Shown piece after piece: positions 6,616 to 14,626 of a DNA stretch of 14,723 nt. The stretch is from JAUZQZ01 sp964492105. GTDB lineage: Bacteria > Pseudomonadota > Zetaproteobacteria > Mariprofundales > Mariprofundaceae. The stretch's first letter is position 1. Each line of letters starts with the position of its first letter. Where the stretch lies: assembly GCA_964492105.1 (NCBI GenBank), contig CAZBJB010000037.1, positions 1-14,723 of the forward strand. Reading direction: 5' to 3'. The notes under the pieces are model-generated. The model had not been told where the DNA came from. It saw only the letters and a program-made list of their open reading frames with translations, and did no database searches. Both the position numbers and the translations under genes were made by a program.

Positions 6616-6769
6616 CCGTATTCTTCATAAATCACCGTAATGATTTGCGCCGGGCCTTTGTTTGCAACAGACTTCCAAGGAAGGCGTGCGTGACTGCGTA
6701 TACGGGCAATCGATGAGGAATCCGTTGCAAACAAAGGTATAGTAGCAGCGTACGCATGAAATGATACGG
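6616..6769 (+). repeat. 154-bp structured repeat element, copy B, upstream of glpX
   Basis: A diverged second copy of the element at 4148-4315. The outer arms are CCGTAT + TTCAT (6616-6621, 6624-6628) and ATGAA + ATACGG (6756-6760, 6764-6769). They pair with each other although their sequence partly differs from copy A's arms, so pairing is kept while sequence drifts. The left spacer (6629-6654, 26 nt) is alignable with copy A and the 83-bp core is exactly conserved in length. The right spacer is 18 nt, against 24 in copy A. It reads in the same direction as glpX, whose Shine-Dalgarno begins 33 nt after the element. A TATAGT at 6738-6743, directly after the core, resembles a -10 but has no -35 at a suitable distance. 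Confidence 0.75.
6655..6737 (+). repeat. 83-bp core hairpin of repeat element, copy B
   Basis: CCTTTGTTTGCAAC (6655-6668) pairs perfectly with GTTGCAAACAAAGG (6724-6737), a 14-bp terminal stem. Further interrupted pairing continues inward. It has the same length as the core at 4190-4272 and opposite strand, i.e. the same orientation toward the downstream gene. The conserved internal stretches are AAGGAAGG near 6678-6684 and ATACGG near 6700-6705. Confidence 0.85.
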
Positions 6770-6802
6770 GTCGGGATACATCGCATACATGATTTATCGG
6801 GG

Positions 6803-6808
6803 GGAGGG
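6803..6808 (+). promoter_or_regulatory. Shine-Dalgarno deciding the GTG start of glpX
   Basis: GGAGGG lies 7 nt before GTG at 6816. The alternative in-frame ATG at 6789 has no comparable site and would put this purine run inside the coding region. Confidence 0.7.
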
Positions 6809-6815
6809 ACAGCAC

Positions 6816-7769
6816 GTGGATAGTGTCAGTAATCTCAAAATTGATCTGGTTGAAGTTTGCGAGGCCGCTGCCCGCGCCTGTGCACCATTTGTCGGATCCG
6901 GCCGGAAAGATGAGGGCGATGGTCTGGCGGTCGATGCCATGCGCGCCCGTATCAATACAATCAGAATGAGGGGCATGATCGTGATAGGTGAAGGTGCCAA
7001 GGATGAGGCACCCGCCCTGTACGATGGCGAGAAAGTCGGCACAGGCGATGGCCTTGGCGTGGATATCGCCGTGGATCCGATTGAGGGCACCAATCTGTTC
7101 GCCAGGGATATGCCTGGTTCGATTGTAACACTGGCGGCCGCGCCTGAAGGCTCCATGTACCGGCCCGGTTCATGTTTCTATATGGACAAGCAGGTTTATC
7201 CGAAAGCAGCTCGCGGCAAGATTGACGCTGAGGCCCCTGTCTCGGATCGCCTGAACCAACTGGCCGACGCACTGGGCAAGGAAGTGGGCGAGCTCAAGAT
7301 TTTTATTCTGGATAAACCACGCCATCAGGAACTGATGCGGGAAGTGTATGCAACCGGAGCCAAAATTCGTCTGGCTACGGATGGCGATGTCAACGGCGCC
7401 ATCCAGGCCGTACTGAATATGGGATCCGATGCCCTGTTCGGCATTGGCGGTACGCCGGAAGGTATCGTCACAGCCTGCGCTGCCCGCGCCATGGGCGCGG
7501 AGATGTTCGGTCGTATGGCGCCACAAAAGGATTTTGAGATTAAGCTGTGTAAAAAAGAGGGTGTGGATACCACGCGCATACTCACGCGCGATGAACTGGT
7601 TACATCCGACGATTGTCTGTTCATTGCCACCGGCCTGACATCGGGTGCATATGTCCGCCACGTTAAGGCAGGCTACGATGCTTATGGTAAACACAAGACC
7701 ACGGATACGGTCGTGCTGGATGGTGGCATTGGCAATATCCGTCACGTCATCACCACGATCCATGTTTAA
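6816..7769 (+). CDS. glpX: Fructose-1,6-bisphosphatase class II, GlpX type (possible FBPase/SBPase)
   Basis: Hydrolyses fructose-1,6-bisphosphate to fructose-6-phosphate. In autotrophs the class II enzyme often also acts on sedoheptulose-1,7-bisphosphate in the Calvin cycle. With the GTG start at 6816 it has 317 residues (E. coli GlpX has 336); an ATG at 6789 would add nine. Motifs: IGEGAKDEAP at 57-66, DPIEGTN at 87-93, ATDGDV at 187-192 and GIGGTPEG at 209-216. The acidic residues of the E. coli active site (D33, E57, D85, E88, E213) all appear here with an offset of two (D35, E59, D87, E90, E215). It is the first gene of a tight operon; tkt follows after 33 nt. The product regenerates hexose phosphate for the adjacent transketolase, opposite in direction to glycolytic flux through the divergent pfp. 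Confidence 0.94.
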   Translation: MDSVSNLKIDLVEVCEAAARACAPFVGSGRKDEGDGLAVDAMRARINTIRMRGMIVIGEGAKDEAPALYDGEKVGTGDGLGVDIAVDPIEGTNLFARDMPGSIVTLAAAPEGSMYRPGSCFYMDKQVYPKAARGKIDAEAPVSDRLNQLADALGKEVGELKIFILDKPRHQELMREVYATGAKIRLATDGDVNGAIQAVLNMGSDALFGIGGTPEGIVTACAARAMGAEMFGRMAPQKDFEIKLCKKEGVDTTRILTRDELVTSDDCLFIATGLTSGAYVRHVKAGYDAYGKHKTTDTVVLDGGIGNIRHVITTIHV

Positions 7770-7802
7770 TGACATTTCAAATCAGGTAAGGGGGTATAAT
7801 CA

Positions 7803-9794
7803 ATGAGTAATAATCGCAGACACCTGGCCAATGCCATCCGCGCCCTGTCTATGGATGCAATACAAAAAGCCCACTCCGGGCACCCGGGCGCACCGATGGG
7901 AATGGCGGATATTGCTGAAGTCCTGTGGAATGACTACCTTAAACATAACCCCGGCAATAGCGGTTGGCCAGACCGTGATCGTTTTGTCCTGTCCAATGGT
8001 CACGGCTCAATGCTGATCTATTCGCTACTGCATCTGACCGGTTACGATCTGCCGATGGATGAGATCAAACAATTTCGTCAACTTCATTCCAGAACACCCG
8101 GGCACCCCGAATACGGTTATGCGCCGGGCGTCGAGACCACGACCGGCCCCCTGGGTCAGGGTATCGCCAATGCCGTCGGCATGGCCATTACCGAACGCAT
8201 GCTGGCTGGCCGGTTCAACAGACCGGGTCACGACATTATCGATCACTACACCTATGTATTCCATGGCGACGGTTGCCTGATGGAAGGCATCTCGCATGAA
8301 GCTTGTTCGCTGGCCGGCACACTCGGACTGGGAAAGCTGATCCTGTTCTGGGATGACAACGGTATCTCCATCGACGGTAAGGTTGAAGGCTGGTTTACCG
8401 ACGATACACCAGGCCGCTTCGGAGCATATGGCTGGCAGGTAATTCGTCATGTTGATGGTCACGACGCTGATGAAATCAAGGCAGCCATTGAAACTGCTCG
8501 CGCCAACCCCGATCAGCCGACCATGATCTGTTGCAAGACCATCATTGGTTATGGCTCCCCGAACAAGGCCGGCAGTCATGATTGCCACGGTGCGGCGCTG
8601 GGTGAGGAAGAGTGCGCGCTGGTGCGCAAGGAGCTGGGTTGGGAATACGATCCGTTTGTGATCCCCGATGATGTTTATGCCGGCTGGAACGCCAGAGACC
8701 AGGGTGCTGCCGCCGAAGCTGACTGGCAGACCCGTTTTGATGCCTACAGAGCAAAATATTCCGATTTGGCCGCGGAATTTGAACGCCGTCAGTCGGGCGA
8801 CCTGCCAGCCAACTGGGAAAAGGGCGTAACATCATGGATTAACCGATTGCGTGAAGAAAAGCCCGATTGGGCCACGCGCGTAGCCAGCGGTAAAACCATC
8901 GGCACCTTTGCCGCGTTACTGCCGGAATTTATCGGCGGCTCCGCCGATCTGGCCCCATCGAACAACACCAAATGGCCGGAGGCCGTAGCCTTCGGCAGGG
9001 ATACGCCGGAAGGCAATTATATTCACTACGGCGTGCGTGAATTCGGCATGAGCGCCATCATGAACGGTATGGTGCTGCACGGCGGCGTCATTCCGTTCGG
9101 CGGCACCTTTTTGATGTTTTCGGAATATGCACGCAATGCGATTCGCATGTCCGCCCTGATGAGAATTGGCACCATCTTCGTCTATACCCATGACTCCATC
9201 GGCCTGGGCGAGGACGGCCCGACCCATCAGCCAGTCGAACAAATCGCCACCCTGCGCATGATTCCCCGCATGAATACATGGCGTCCGTGCGATGCGGTGG
9301 AATCCGCGGTTGCATGGAGGATTGCGGTCGAACGTCGTAACAATCCGAGCACCCTGATCTTCACGCGCCAGGGCCTGCCCTGCAATAGTTACACCGATGA
9401 GCAGGTGTCCAGTATCGAACGCGGCGGTTATGTGTTAAGCGATTGCGAGGGAACGCCGGATGTACTCATTATCGCCACCGGATCCGAAGTGCAGTTGGCA
9501 CTGGCTGCGCAACAGGAGCTGCCCGACAGGAGGATACGTGTTGTTTCCATGCCGTGTACCGAGCGTTTCGATGCACAGGATGATACATACAAGGAATCCG
9601 TATTACCTGCATCCGTGACTGCGCGTGTTGCTGTCGAAGCTGGCGTGACCGGCTTCTGGGCGAAGTACGTGGGGCTGGGCGGTCAGGTGATCGGTATTGA
9701 CGCCTTTGGAGAGTCGGCTCCGGCTGTCGATCTATTCAGGGAATTCGGTATTACAACGGAAGCCGTCGTGGCAGCCGTAAACAAACTGGCCTAA
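7803..9794 (+). CDS. tkt: Transketolase
   Basis: A thiamine-diphosphate enzyme that moves two-carbon units between ketose and aldose phosphates in the pentose phosphate and Calvin cycles (cbbT). It has 663 residues, the usual length. The N-terminal Pyr-binding half has HSGHPGAPMGMAD at 24-36, and the ThDP/metal motif runs from GDGCLMEG at 155-162 to DDNGISIDG at 184-192. The central domain has EFGMSAIMNGM, and THDSIGLGEDGPTHQP lies at 462-477. A C-terminal transketolase domain follows. TAAGGGGG at 7787-7794 is the Shine-Dalgarno, 8 nt before the ATG. A TATAAT between the Shine-Dalgarno and the start is a coincidence of sequence rather than a usable promoter. gap starts 22 nt after the stop, so it belongs to the glpX-fba operon. 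Confidence 0.97.
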   Translation: MSNNRRHLANAIRALSMDAIQKAHSGHPGAPMGMADIAEVLWNDYLKHNPGNSGWPDRDRFVLSNGHGSMLIYSLLHLTGYDLPMDEIKQFRQLHSRTPGHPEYGYAPGVETTTGPLGQGIANAVGMAITERMLAGRFNRPGHDIIDHYTYVFHGDGCLMEGISHEACSLAGTLGLGKLILFWDDNGISIDGKVEGWFTDDTPGRFGAYGWQVIRHVDGHDADEIKAAIETARANPDQPTMICCKTIIGYGSPNKAGSHDCHGAALGEEECALVRKELGWEYDPFVIPDDVYAGWNARDQGAAAEADWQTRFDAYRAKYSDLAAEFERRQSGDLPANWEKGVTSWINRLREEKPDWATRVASGKTIGTFAALLPEFIGGSADLAPSNNTKWPEAVAFGRDTPEGNYIHYGVREFGMSAIMNGMVLHGGVIPFGGTFLMFSEYARNAIRMSALMRIGTIFVYTHDSIGLGEDGPTHQPVEQIATLRMIPRMNTWRPCDAVESAVAWRIAVERRNNPSTLIFTRQGLPCNSYTDEQVSSIERGGYVLSDCEGTPDVLIIATGSEVQLALAAQQELPDRRIRVVSMPCTERFDAQDDTYKESVLPASVTARVAVEAGVTGFWAKYVGLGGQVIGIDAFGESAPAVDLFREFGITTEAVVAAVNKLA

Positions 9795-9803
9795 TTTGGG
9801 ACA

Positions 9804-9810
9804 AAGGGAG
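9804..9810 (+). promoter_or_regulatory. Shine-Dalgarno fixing the gap start
   Basis: AAGGGAG with 6 nt to the ATG at 9817. It rules out the in-frame TTG at 9796, which would place the site within the coding sequence and add seven residues before the conserved MTIRVGINGFGRIGR. Confidence 0.8.
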
Positions 9811-9816
9811 AGAATA

Positions 9817-10815
9817 ATGACGATTAGAGTTGGTATTAATGGTTTTGGCCGTATTGGCCGCATGGCATTCCGCGCCATTGCCAGTGAATTTTCGGATATG
9901 GAGGTCGTTGGCATCAACGATTTGCTTGAACCCGATTACCTGGCCTACATGCTCAGGCACGACTCCGTACACGGCCTGTTTGACGGTGATGTTGCCGTTG
10001 AGGGCAACAACCTGCTCGTCAATGGCAAGAAGATTCGCCTGACCGCGGAACGCAATCCGGCCGACCTGAAATGGGATGAGGTCGATGTTGACGTGGTACT
10101 GGAATGTACGGGCTTCTTCCTGACCGGGGAAACGTGTCAGGCCCATCTGGATGCCGGAGCCGGAAAGGTTGTGCAGTCCGCGCCTTCCAAAGACACCACG
10201 CCGATGTTTGTCTACGGTGTCAACCACAACACCTATGCCGGTCAGACTATCGTGTCGGCCGCATCCTGCACCACCAATTGCCTGGCACTAGTGGCCAGGG
10301 TACTCCACGACAACTTCGGTATCAAACGCGGCCTGATGACGACCGTGCATGCGGCAACGGCTACCCAGAAGACGGTTGACGGCCCGTCCATGAAAGACTG
10401 GCGAGGAGGTCGCGGTATCCTGGAGAATATCATCCCGTCTTCCACCGGTGCGGCCAAGGCTGTCGGCAGGGTGCTGCCGGATCTGAACGGAAAGCTGACC
10501 GGCATGTCTTTCCGTGTTCCGACCTCGGATGTTTCCGTGGTGGATCTGACCGTTGAACTGAATCATGCAACCGGCTATGCCGATATTTGCGCCGCGATGA
10601 AGGCTGCTTCCGAGGGTGAAATGAACGGTGTTCTGGGTTATACCGACGAGAAGGTGGTGTCCACCGACTTTCGTGGTGACAGCCATCCATCCATCTTCGA
10701 TGCAACAGCCGGTATCGCCCTTGACGGTACGTTCGTCAAAATTATTGCTTTCTATGATAACGAGTATGGCTATACCTGCAACATGATACGCCTGGTTCAT
10801 CACATCGTCGGCTAA
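9817..10815 (+). CDS. gap: Glyceraldehyde-3-phosphate dehydrogenase, type I
   Basis: Reversibly converts glyceraldehyde-3-phosphate, phosphate and NAD(P)+ to 1,3-bisphosphoglycerate. In the Calvin direction it is the reductive step. It has 332 residues. The Rossmann start GINGFGRIGR is at 6-15. Asp35 in VGIND is the residue that usually favours NAD(H). The active site is SAASCTTNC with catalytic Cys151, and His178 lies in TTVHAATATQK. The start at 9817 gives the standard N-terminus and a good Shine-Dalgarno. It lies 22 nt after tkt and 57 nt before pgk. Nothing in the sequence suggests an NADP-specific or redox-regulated plastid-like form. Confidence 0.97.
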   Translation: MTIRVGINGFGRIGRMAFRAIASEFSDMEVVGINDLLEPDYLAYMLRHDSVHGLFDGDVAVEGNNLLVNGKKIRLTAERNPADLKWDEVDVDVVLECTGFFLTGETCQAHLDAGAGKVVQSAPSKDTTPMFVYGVNHNTYAGQTIVSAASCTTNCLALVARVLHDNFGIKRGLMTTVHAATATQKTVDGPSMKDWRGGRGILENIIPSSTGAAKAVGRVLPDLNGKLTGMSFRVPTSDVSVVDLTVELNHATGYADICAAMKAASEGEMNGVLGYTDEKVVSTDFRGDSHPSIFDATAGIALDGTFVKIIAFYDNEYGYTCNMIRLVHHIVG

Positions 10816-10872
10816 CCAGGATGATTTATCAATTCGGGCGGCATGTGTGACACCCATCATGAGGAGTGAATC

Positions 10873-12051
10873 ATGCCTGTGGTTAAAATGACCGATCTCG
10901 ATCTTGCCGGAAAGCGCGTTTTGATCCGTGAGGATTTGAATGTGCCAATTGTCGATGGTGAGGTGGGTGATGACACACGTATTCGCGCCAGTCTGCCAAC
11001 CATGAAACGCGCCATGGACGTCGGCGCCAGGGTGATGATCTGTTGTCACCTGGGCCGCCCGACTGAAGGTGAATATGACGAACGGTTCTCGCTGGCCCCC
11101 GTCGCCCGCCACCTGTCCGGGTTACTGGGCAAGGAGGTTCGCCTGATTAGGAATTACCTGGATGTTGCGCCTGAAATGAAGGATGGCGAACTGGTGTTGC
11201 TGGAAAACATCCGATTTAACGTCGGCGAAAAAAAGAACGACGACGAACTATCCGAAAAATATGCCGCGCTGTGTGATATTTATGTAATGGATGCCTTTGG
11301 TACGGCACACCGCACCCATGCGTCAACGTATGGTGTTGGCCGGTTTGCTCCACTTGCGTGCGCGGGCCCACTGCTGGCTGGTGAGCTTGAGGCGCTGGGC
11401 AAGGCGCTGGATAACCCGGCCCGCCCTCTGGTCGCCATTGTTGGCGGCTCCAAGGTTTCCACCAAACTGACTGTTTTGAGATCCCTCTCGACGGTCGTGG
11501 ATCAGCTGGTCGTCGGGGGCGGCATCGCAAACACATTCATCGCCGCAGCGGGTCACAATGTCGGCAAGTCATTGTATGAAGAAGCCCTTATGGATACCTG
11601 CAAAGCACTCTCCGCCGCCGCCCATGCCTGCGGTGGCGACATTCCCGTACCCGCCGACGTGGTGTGTGGTAAGGAATTTTCTCCAACTGCCAAAGCATCC
11701 TTGAAAGATATTTCCGATACGGAGGATGATGATATGATCTTCGATATTGGCCCGGATTCCGTGACTGTGCTGACCGAAATTATCCGCAATGCAGGCACCA
11801 TTGTCTGGAATGGTCCGGTCGGTGTATTTGAATTCGACCAGTTCGGCGAGGGCACCAGGGCCATCTCGCTGGCAATTGCCGACTCCCCCGCCTTCTCCAT
11901 TGCCGGTGGCGGCGATACACTGGCGGCTATTGGCAAGTATGGCATCGCCGATAAAATATCCTGTATTTCCACGGGTGGCGGCGCCTTCCTCGAATTTCTT
12001 GAGGGCAGGAAGCTTCCCGCAGTGGCAATGCTCGAAGGACGTTCAGTTTAG
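10873..12051 (+). CDS. pgk: Phosphoglycerate kinase
   Basis: Transfers phosphate between ATP/ADP and 3-phosphoglycerate/1,3-bisphosphoglycerate; in the Calvin direction it consumes ATP to supply Gap. It is a 392-residue two-domain protein. The N-domain substrate motifs are LIREDLNVP at 17-25 and HLGRP at 59-63. ENIRFNVGE follows. The C-domain nucleotide motifs are VAIVGGSKVS at 187-196 and GGGD at 345-348, near a STGGGAFLEF loop. GAGGAG at 10861-10866 lies 6 nt before the ATG. The TAG stop shares its last base with the GTG start of pyk (TAGTG), so the two are probably translationally coupled. Confidence 0.97.
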   Translation: MPVVKMTDLDLAGKRVLIREDLNVPIVDGEVGDDTRIRASLPTMKRAMDVGARVMICCHLGRPTEGEYDERFSLAPVARHLSGLLGKEVRLIRNYLDVAPEMKDGELVLLENIRFNVGEKKNDDELSEKYAALCDIYVMDAFGTAHRTHASTYGVGRFAPLACAGPLLAGELEALGKALDNPARPLVAIVGGSKVSTKLTVLRSLSTVVDQLVVGGGIANTFIAAAGHNVGKSLYEEALMDTCKALSAAAHACGGDIPVPADVVCGKEFSPTAKASLKDISDTEDDDMIFDIGPDSVTVLTEIIRNAGTIVWNGPVGVFEFDQFGEGTRAISLAIADSPAFSIAGGGDTLAAIGKYGIADKISCISTGGGAFLEFLEGRKLPAVAMLEGRSV

Positions 12052-13502
12052 TGTCCGAATTTCGCAGAACCAAGATCGTTGCCACGCTGGGACCAGCCTC
12101 CGAATCACTGGAGATGCTGGATCGGCTGGTAGCGGCGGGTGTAAATGTGGTACGTCTGAATTTTTCCCACGGCACGCCGAAGGAACACCGTACCCGCGCG
12201 AAAAACATACGGGAAGCGGCCATGAGACATGGGATATGTGTCGGCATCCTCGCCGACATGCAGGGGCCAAAAATTCGTTGCGGCAAGTTCAAAAACGGTA
12301 AAACCGTTCTTACCCCCGGACAACATTTTATCATTGACGCCGCACTGGGGCTGGATGATGGCAATGACGAACGTGTCGGCATCACCTATAAAGCGCTCGT
12401 TTCCGATGTGGAACCGGGTGTACGTTTGCTTCTCAACGATGGTTTGATTGCGATGGATGTTGACGAAATCAACGATCAGGAGATCCATTGTACCGTCGTC
12501 ATGGGTGGGGAATTATCCGATGGCAAAGGCATCAATCGTGCCGGTGGAGGACTATCGGCGGATGCACTGACGGCCAAGGACAAGGAAGATATCAAGACTG
12601 CCTGCGACATTGACGTGGATTACATTGCTATTTCCTTTCCGCGTGATGGAGAGGACATGAAATATGCCCGTCAGCTGGTACGTGAAGCAGGAGGACACGC
12701 CAACCTCGTTGCCAAGGTGGAGCGCGCCGAGGCAGTCGATAATCTGGACAGCATCCTCGCGGAGTCCGATGCTGTTATGGTGGCACGTGGCGATCTGGGT
12801 GTCGAAATCGGTGATGCCGCTGTTCCGCCGGTGCAGAAGTGCATTCTGCGCAAGGCGCCTCGTTACAATTGTCCCGTGATCGTGGCCACCCAGATGATGG
12901 AATCCATGATCAACAATCCGATTCCGACACGCGCCGAAGTCAATGATGTGGCCAACGCCGTGCTGGACGGCACCGATGCCATCATGCTTTCCGGCGAAAC
13001 AGCCGCCGGAAAATATCCGGTTGAAGCGGTAGAAGCCATGCACCGCACATGCATAGAAACGGAGAAACAGGAGGTAATGCCTTCTTCCACGACGCGCGAC
13101 CCGCGTTACCCTCCACGCTCCGTAGACGAATGCATTGCACGGCAGGCCATGGATGCTTCGCATGCCATGCCGGTAAAGGCCATCGCCGCATTTACGCAAA
13201 GTGGTAATACGGTGTTGTACATGTCGCGGCACCTGTCCAAGGTTCCCATCTATGCGCTTACACCAGAGGAGACAACAGCGGGACGCGTCACGCTCTTTCG
13301 CAATGTAATCCCCAAGCCGATTAGCGGTAATTATAGTGAAACGGATGCGCCCAAGGCTACGCGCGAGGCTCTTTCAGTGATGTTACATGACAAACTGGTG
13401 GAGCATGATGATCTCATCATTATGACGCTTGGAACACCCATGGGCCATGCGGGAGGTACCAATGCGATGAAGATTATCCACGTCGGAAACAGCTTGCGAT
13501 AA
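12051..13502 (+). CDS. pyk: Pyruvate kinase, PykA-like
   Basis: Converts phosphoenolpyruvate and ADP to pyruvate and ATP, draining fixed carbon to biosynthesis. It has 483 residues (E. coli PykA has 480) and is closest in wording to PykA: RRTKIVATLGPAS at 5-17, VRLNFSHG at 34-41, KGINRAGGGLS at 159-169, the catalytic lysine K222 in AKVER, MVARGDLGVEIG at 243-254, ATQMMESM at 279-286 and TRAEVNDVANAVLDGTDA at 293-310. A C-terminal alpha/beta domain follows. The GTG start overlaps the pgk stop by one base, with AAGGA (12035-12039) 11 nt upstream, inside pgk. Lys84 stands where K+-requiring enzymes have Glu117 (rabbit numbering, my hand alignment), which suggests K+ independence. fba follows after 68 nt. 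Confidence 0.95.
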   Translation: MSEFRRTKIVATLGPASESLEMLDRLVAAGVNVVRLNFSHGTPKEHRTRAKNIREAAMRHGICVGILADMQGPKIRCGKFKNGKTVLTPGQHFIIDAALGLDDGNDERVGITYKALVSDVEPGVRLLLNDGLIAMDVDEINDQEIHCTVVMGGELSDGKGINRAGGGLSADALTAKDKEDIKTACDIDVDYIAISFPRDGEDMKYARQLVREAGGHANLVAKVERAEAVDNLDSILAESDAVMVARGDLGVEIGDAAVPPVQKCILRKAPRYNCPVIVATQMMESMINNPIPTRAEVNDVANAVLDGTDAIMLSGETAAGKYPVEAVEAMHRTCIETEKQEVMPSSTTRDPRYPPRSVDECIARQAMDASHAMPVKAIAAFTQSGNTVLYMSRHLSKVPIYALTPEETTAGRVTLFRNVIPKPISGNYSETDAPKATREALSVMLHDKLVEHDDLIIMTLGTPMGHAGGTNAMKIIHVGNSLR

Positions 13503-13516
13503 TTTGATTTTAGGGT

Positions 13517-13541
13517 TCGCCCGATCCACAATAACGGGCGA
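13517..13541 (+). other. Intercistronic hairpin between pyk and fba
   Basis: TCGCCCG (13517-13523) pairs perfectly with CGGGCGA (13535-13541) across an 11-nt loop. No T run follows, so it is not a standard terminator. In an operon it may protect the upstream mRNA end or set the level of fba relative to pyk. Confidence 0.5.
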
Positions 13542-13570
13542 GAGTCCGCGTAGAAACCAAGGAGGATAAA

Positions 13571-14620
13571 ATGGCGTTAATTTCGATGAGACAGTTGCTG
13601 GATCATGCTGCTGAAAATGGCTATGGCATGCCGGCATTCAATATAAACAATATGGAGCAGGTACATGCCATTATGGAGGCGGCCGATGACGTGAATTCGC
13701 CTGTGATTATGCAAGGTTCAGCAGGCGCTCGCGCCTACGCGGGGGAACCGTTTTTACGTCATCTGATTATTGCCGCCATTGAGCAATACCCGCATATCCC
13801 GGTGGTGATGCATCAGGATCATGGTGCTGAACCCGCAGTTTGTCTGCGCTCAATCCAGTCCGGATTTTCATCGGTTATGATGGACGGATCGCTGATGGCC
13901 GATGCTAAAACACCGTCTACCTATGAATATAATGTGGGAACAACGCGCAAGGTTTGTGAAATGGCGCATGCCTGTGGCGTATCCGTCGAAGGCGAACTGG
14001 GCTGCCTGGGTTCTTTGGAAACGGGAGAAGCCGGTGAAGAAGACGGATCGGGGGCGGAGGGAAGACTGACCCACGATCAAATGCTCACTGATCCCGTTGA
14101 AGCCGTTGACTTTGTTAAAAAAACCGGTGTAGATGCGCTGGCCATCGCCATCGGCACCAGCCACGGCGCCTATAAATTTACGCGTCCGCCAACCGGTGAT
14201 ATTCTGGCGATTGCCCGGGTAAAGGAAATCCATGCCAAATTGCCTCACACGCATCTGGTGATGCACGGTTCCTCCTCGGTTCCGCAGGACTGGTTGAAGA
14301 TCATCAACGAATATGGTGGAGAGATGGGTGAAACCTATGGCGTACCGGTTGAGGAAATCGTCGAAGGCATCAAGCACGGCGTACGCAAGGTAAATATCGA
14401 CACCGATCTGCGCATGTCTTCCACCGGCGCGATTCGCAGGCATCTGGCGGAAAATACATCCAACTTCGATCCACGAAAATACTATAAAGCAGCCAAGAAT
14501 GCCATGAGGGGTATCTGTAAGGATCGCTTCGAGGCATTCGGATCCGCCGGTCATGCCTCGGAGATTACGGCACGTTCGCTGGCGGATATGGTCAGCTATT
14601 ACCCCAAGATCCGATATTGA
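13571..14620 (+). CDS. fba: Fructose-bisphosphate aldolase class II (CbbA-like)
   Basis: A zinc-dependent aldolase joining or splitting dihydroxyacetone phosphate and glyceraldehyde-3-phosphate. In Calvin-cycle organisms it also makes sedoheptulose-1,7-bisphosphate. It has 349 residues, a usual length for the class IIB/CbbA group. Metal and catalytic motifs: HQDHG at 81-85 (D83 base, H84 zinc), EGELGCLG at 140-147, GTSHGAYK at 195-202 (H198 zinc), MHGSSSVP at 231-238 (H232 zinc) and VNIDTDLR near 278. AAGGAGG at 13559-13565 lies 5 nt before the ATG, one of the strongest ribosome sites here. It is the last complete gene of the operon; no terminator is visible in the 103 bp that follow. Confidence 0.96.
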   Translation: MALISMRQLLDHAAENGYGMPAFNINNMEQVHAIMEAADDVNSPVIMQGSAGARAYAGEPFLRHLIIAAIEQYPHIPVVMHQDHGAEPAVCLRSIQSGFSSVMMDGSLMADAKTPSTYEYNVGTTRKVCEMAHACGVSVEGELGCLGSLETGEAGEEDGSGAEGRLTHDQMLTDPVEAVDFVKKTGVDALAIAIGTSHGAYKFTRPPTGDILAIARVKEIHAKLPHTHLVMHGSSSVPQDWLKIINEYGGEMGETYGVPVEEIVEGIKHGVRKVNIDTDLRMSSTGAIRRHLAENTSNFDPRKYYKAAKNAMRGICKDRFEAFGSAGHASEITARSLADMVSYYPKIRY

Positions 14621-14626
14621 CATTGG

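Noticed and set aside
7769..7800. TATAAT at 7795-7800 with ATGACA at 7769-7774 upstream of tkt as a promoter
   Set aside because: The spacer is 20 nt, too long. The -10 lies between the Shine-Dalgarno and the start codon, so transcription would begin inside tkt.
10819..10832. ATGATTTATC shared between the gap-pgk gap and the region before glpX (near 6789-6798) as a regulatory motif
   Set aside because: A single 10-bp match in AT-rich text without conserved distance to a start. It is likely chance.
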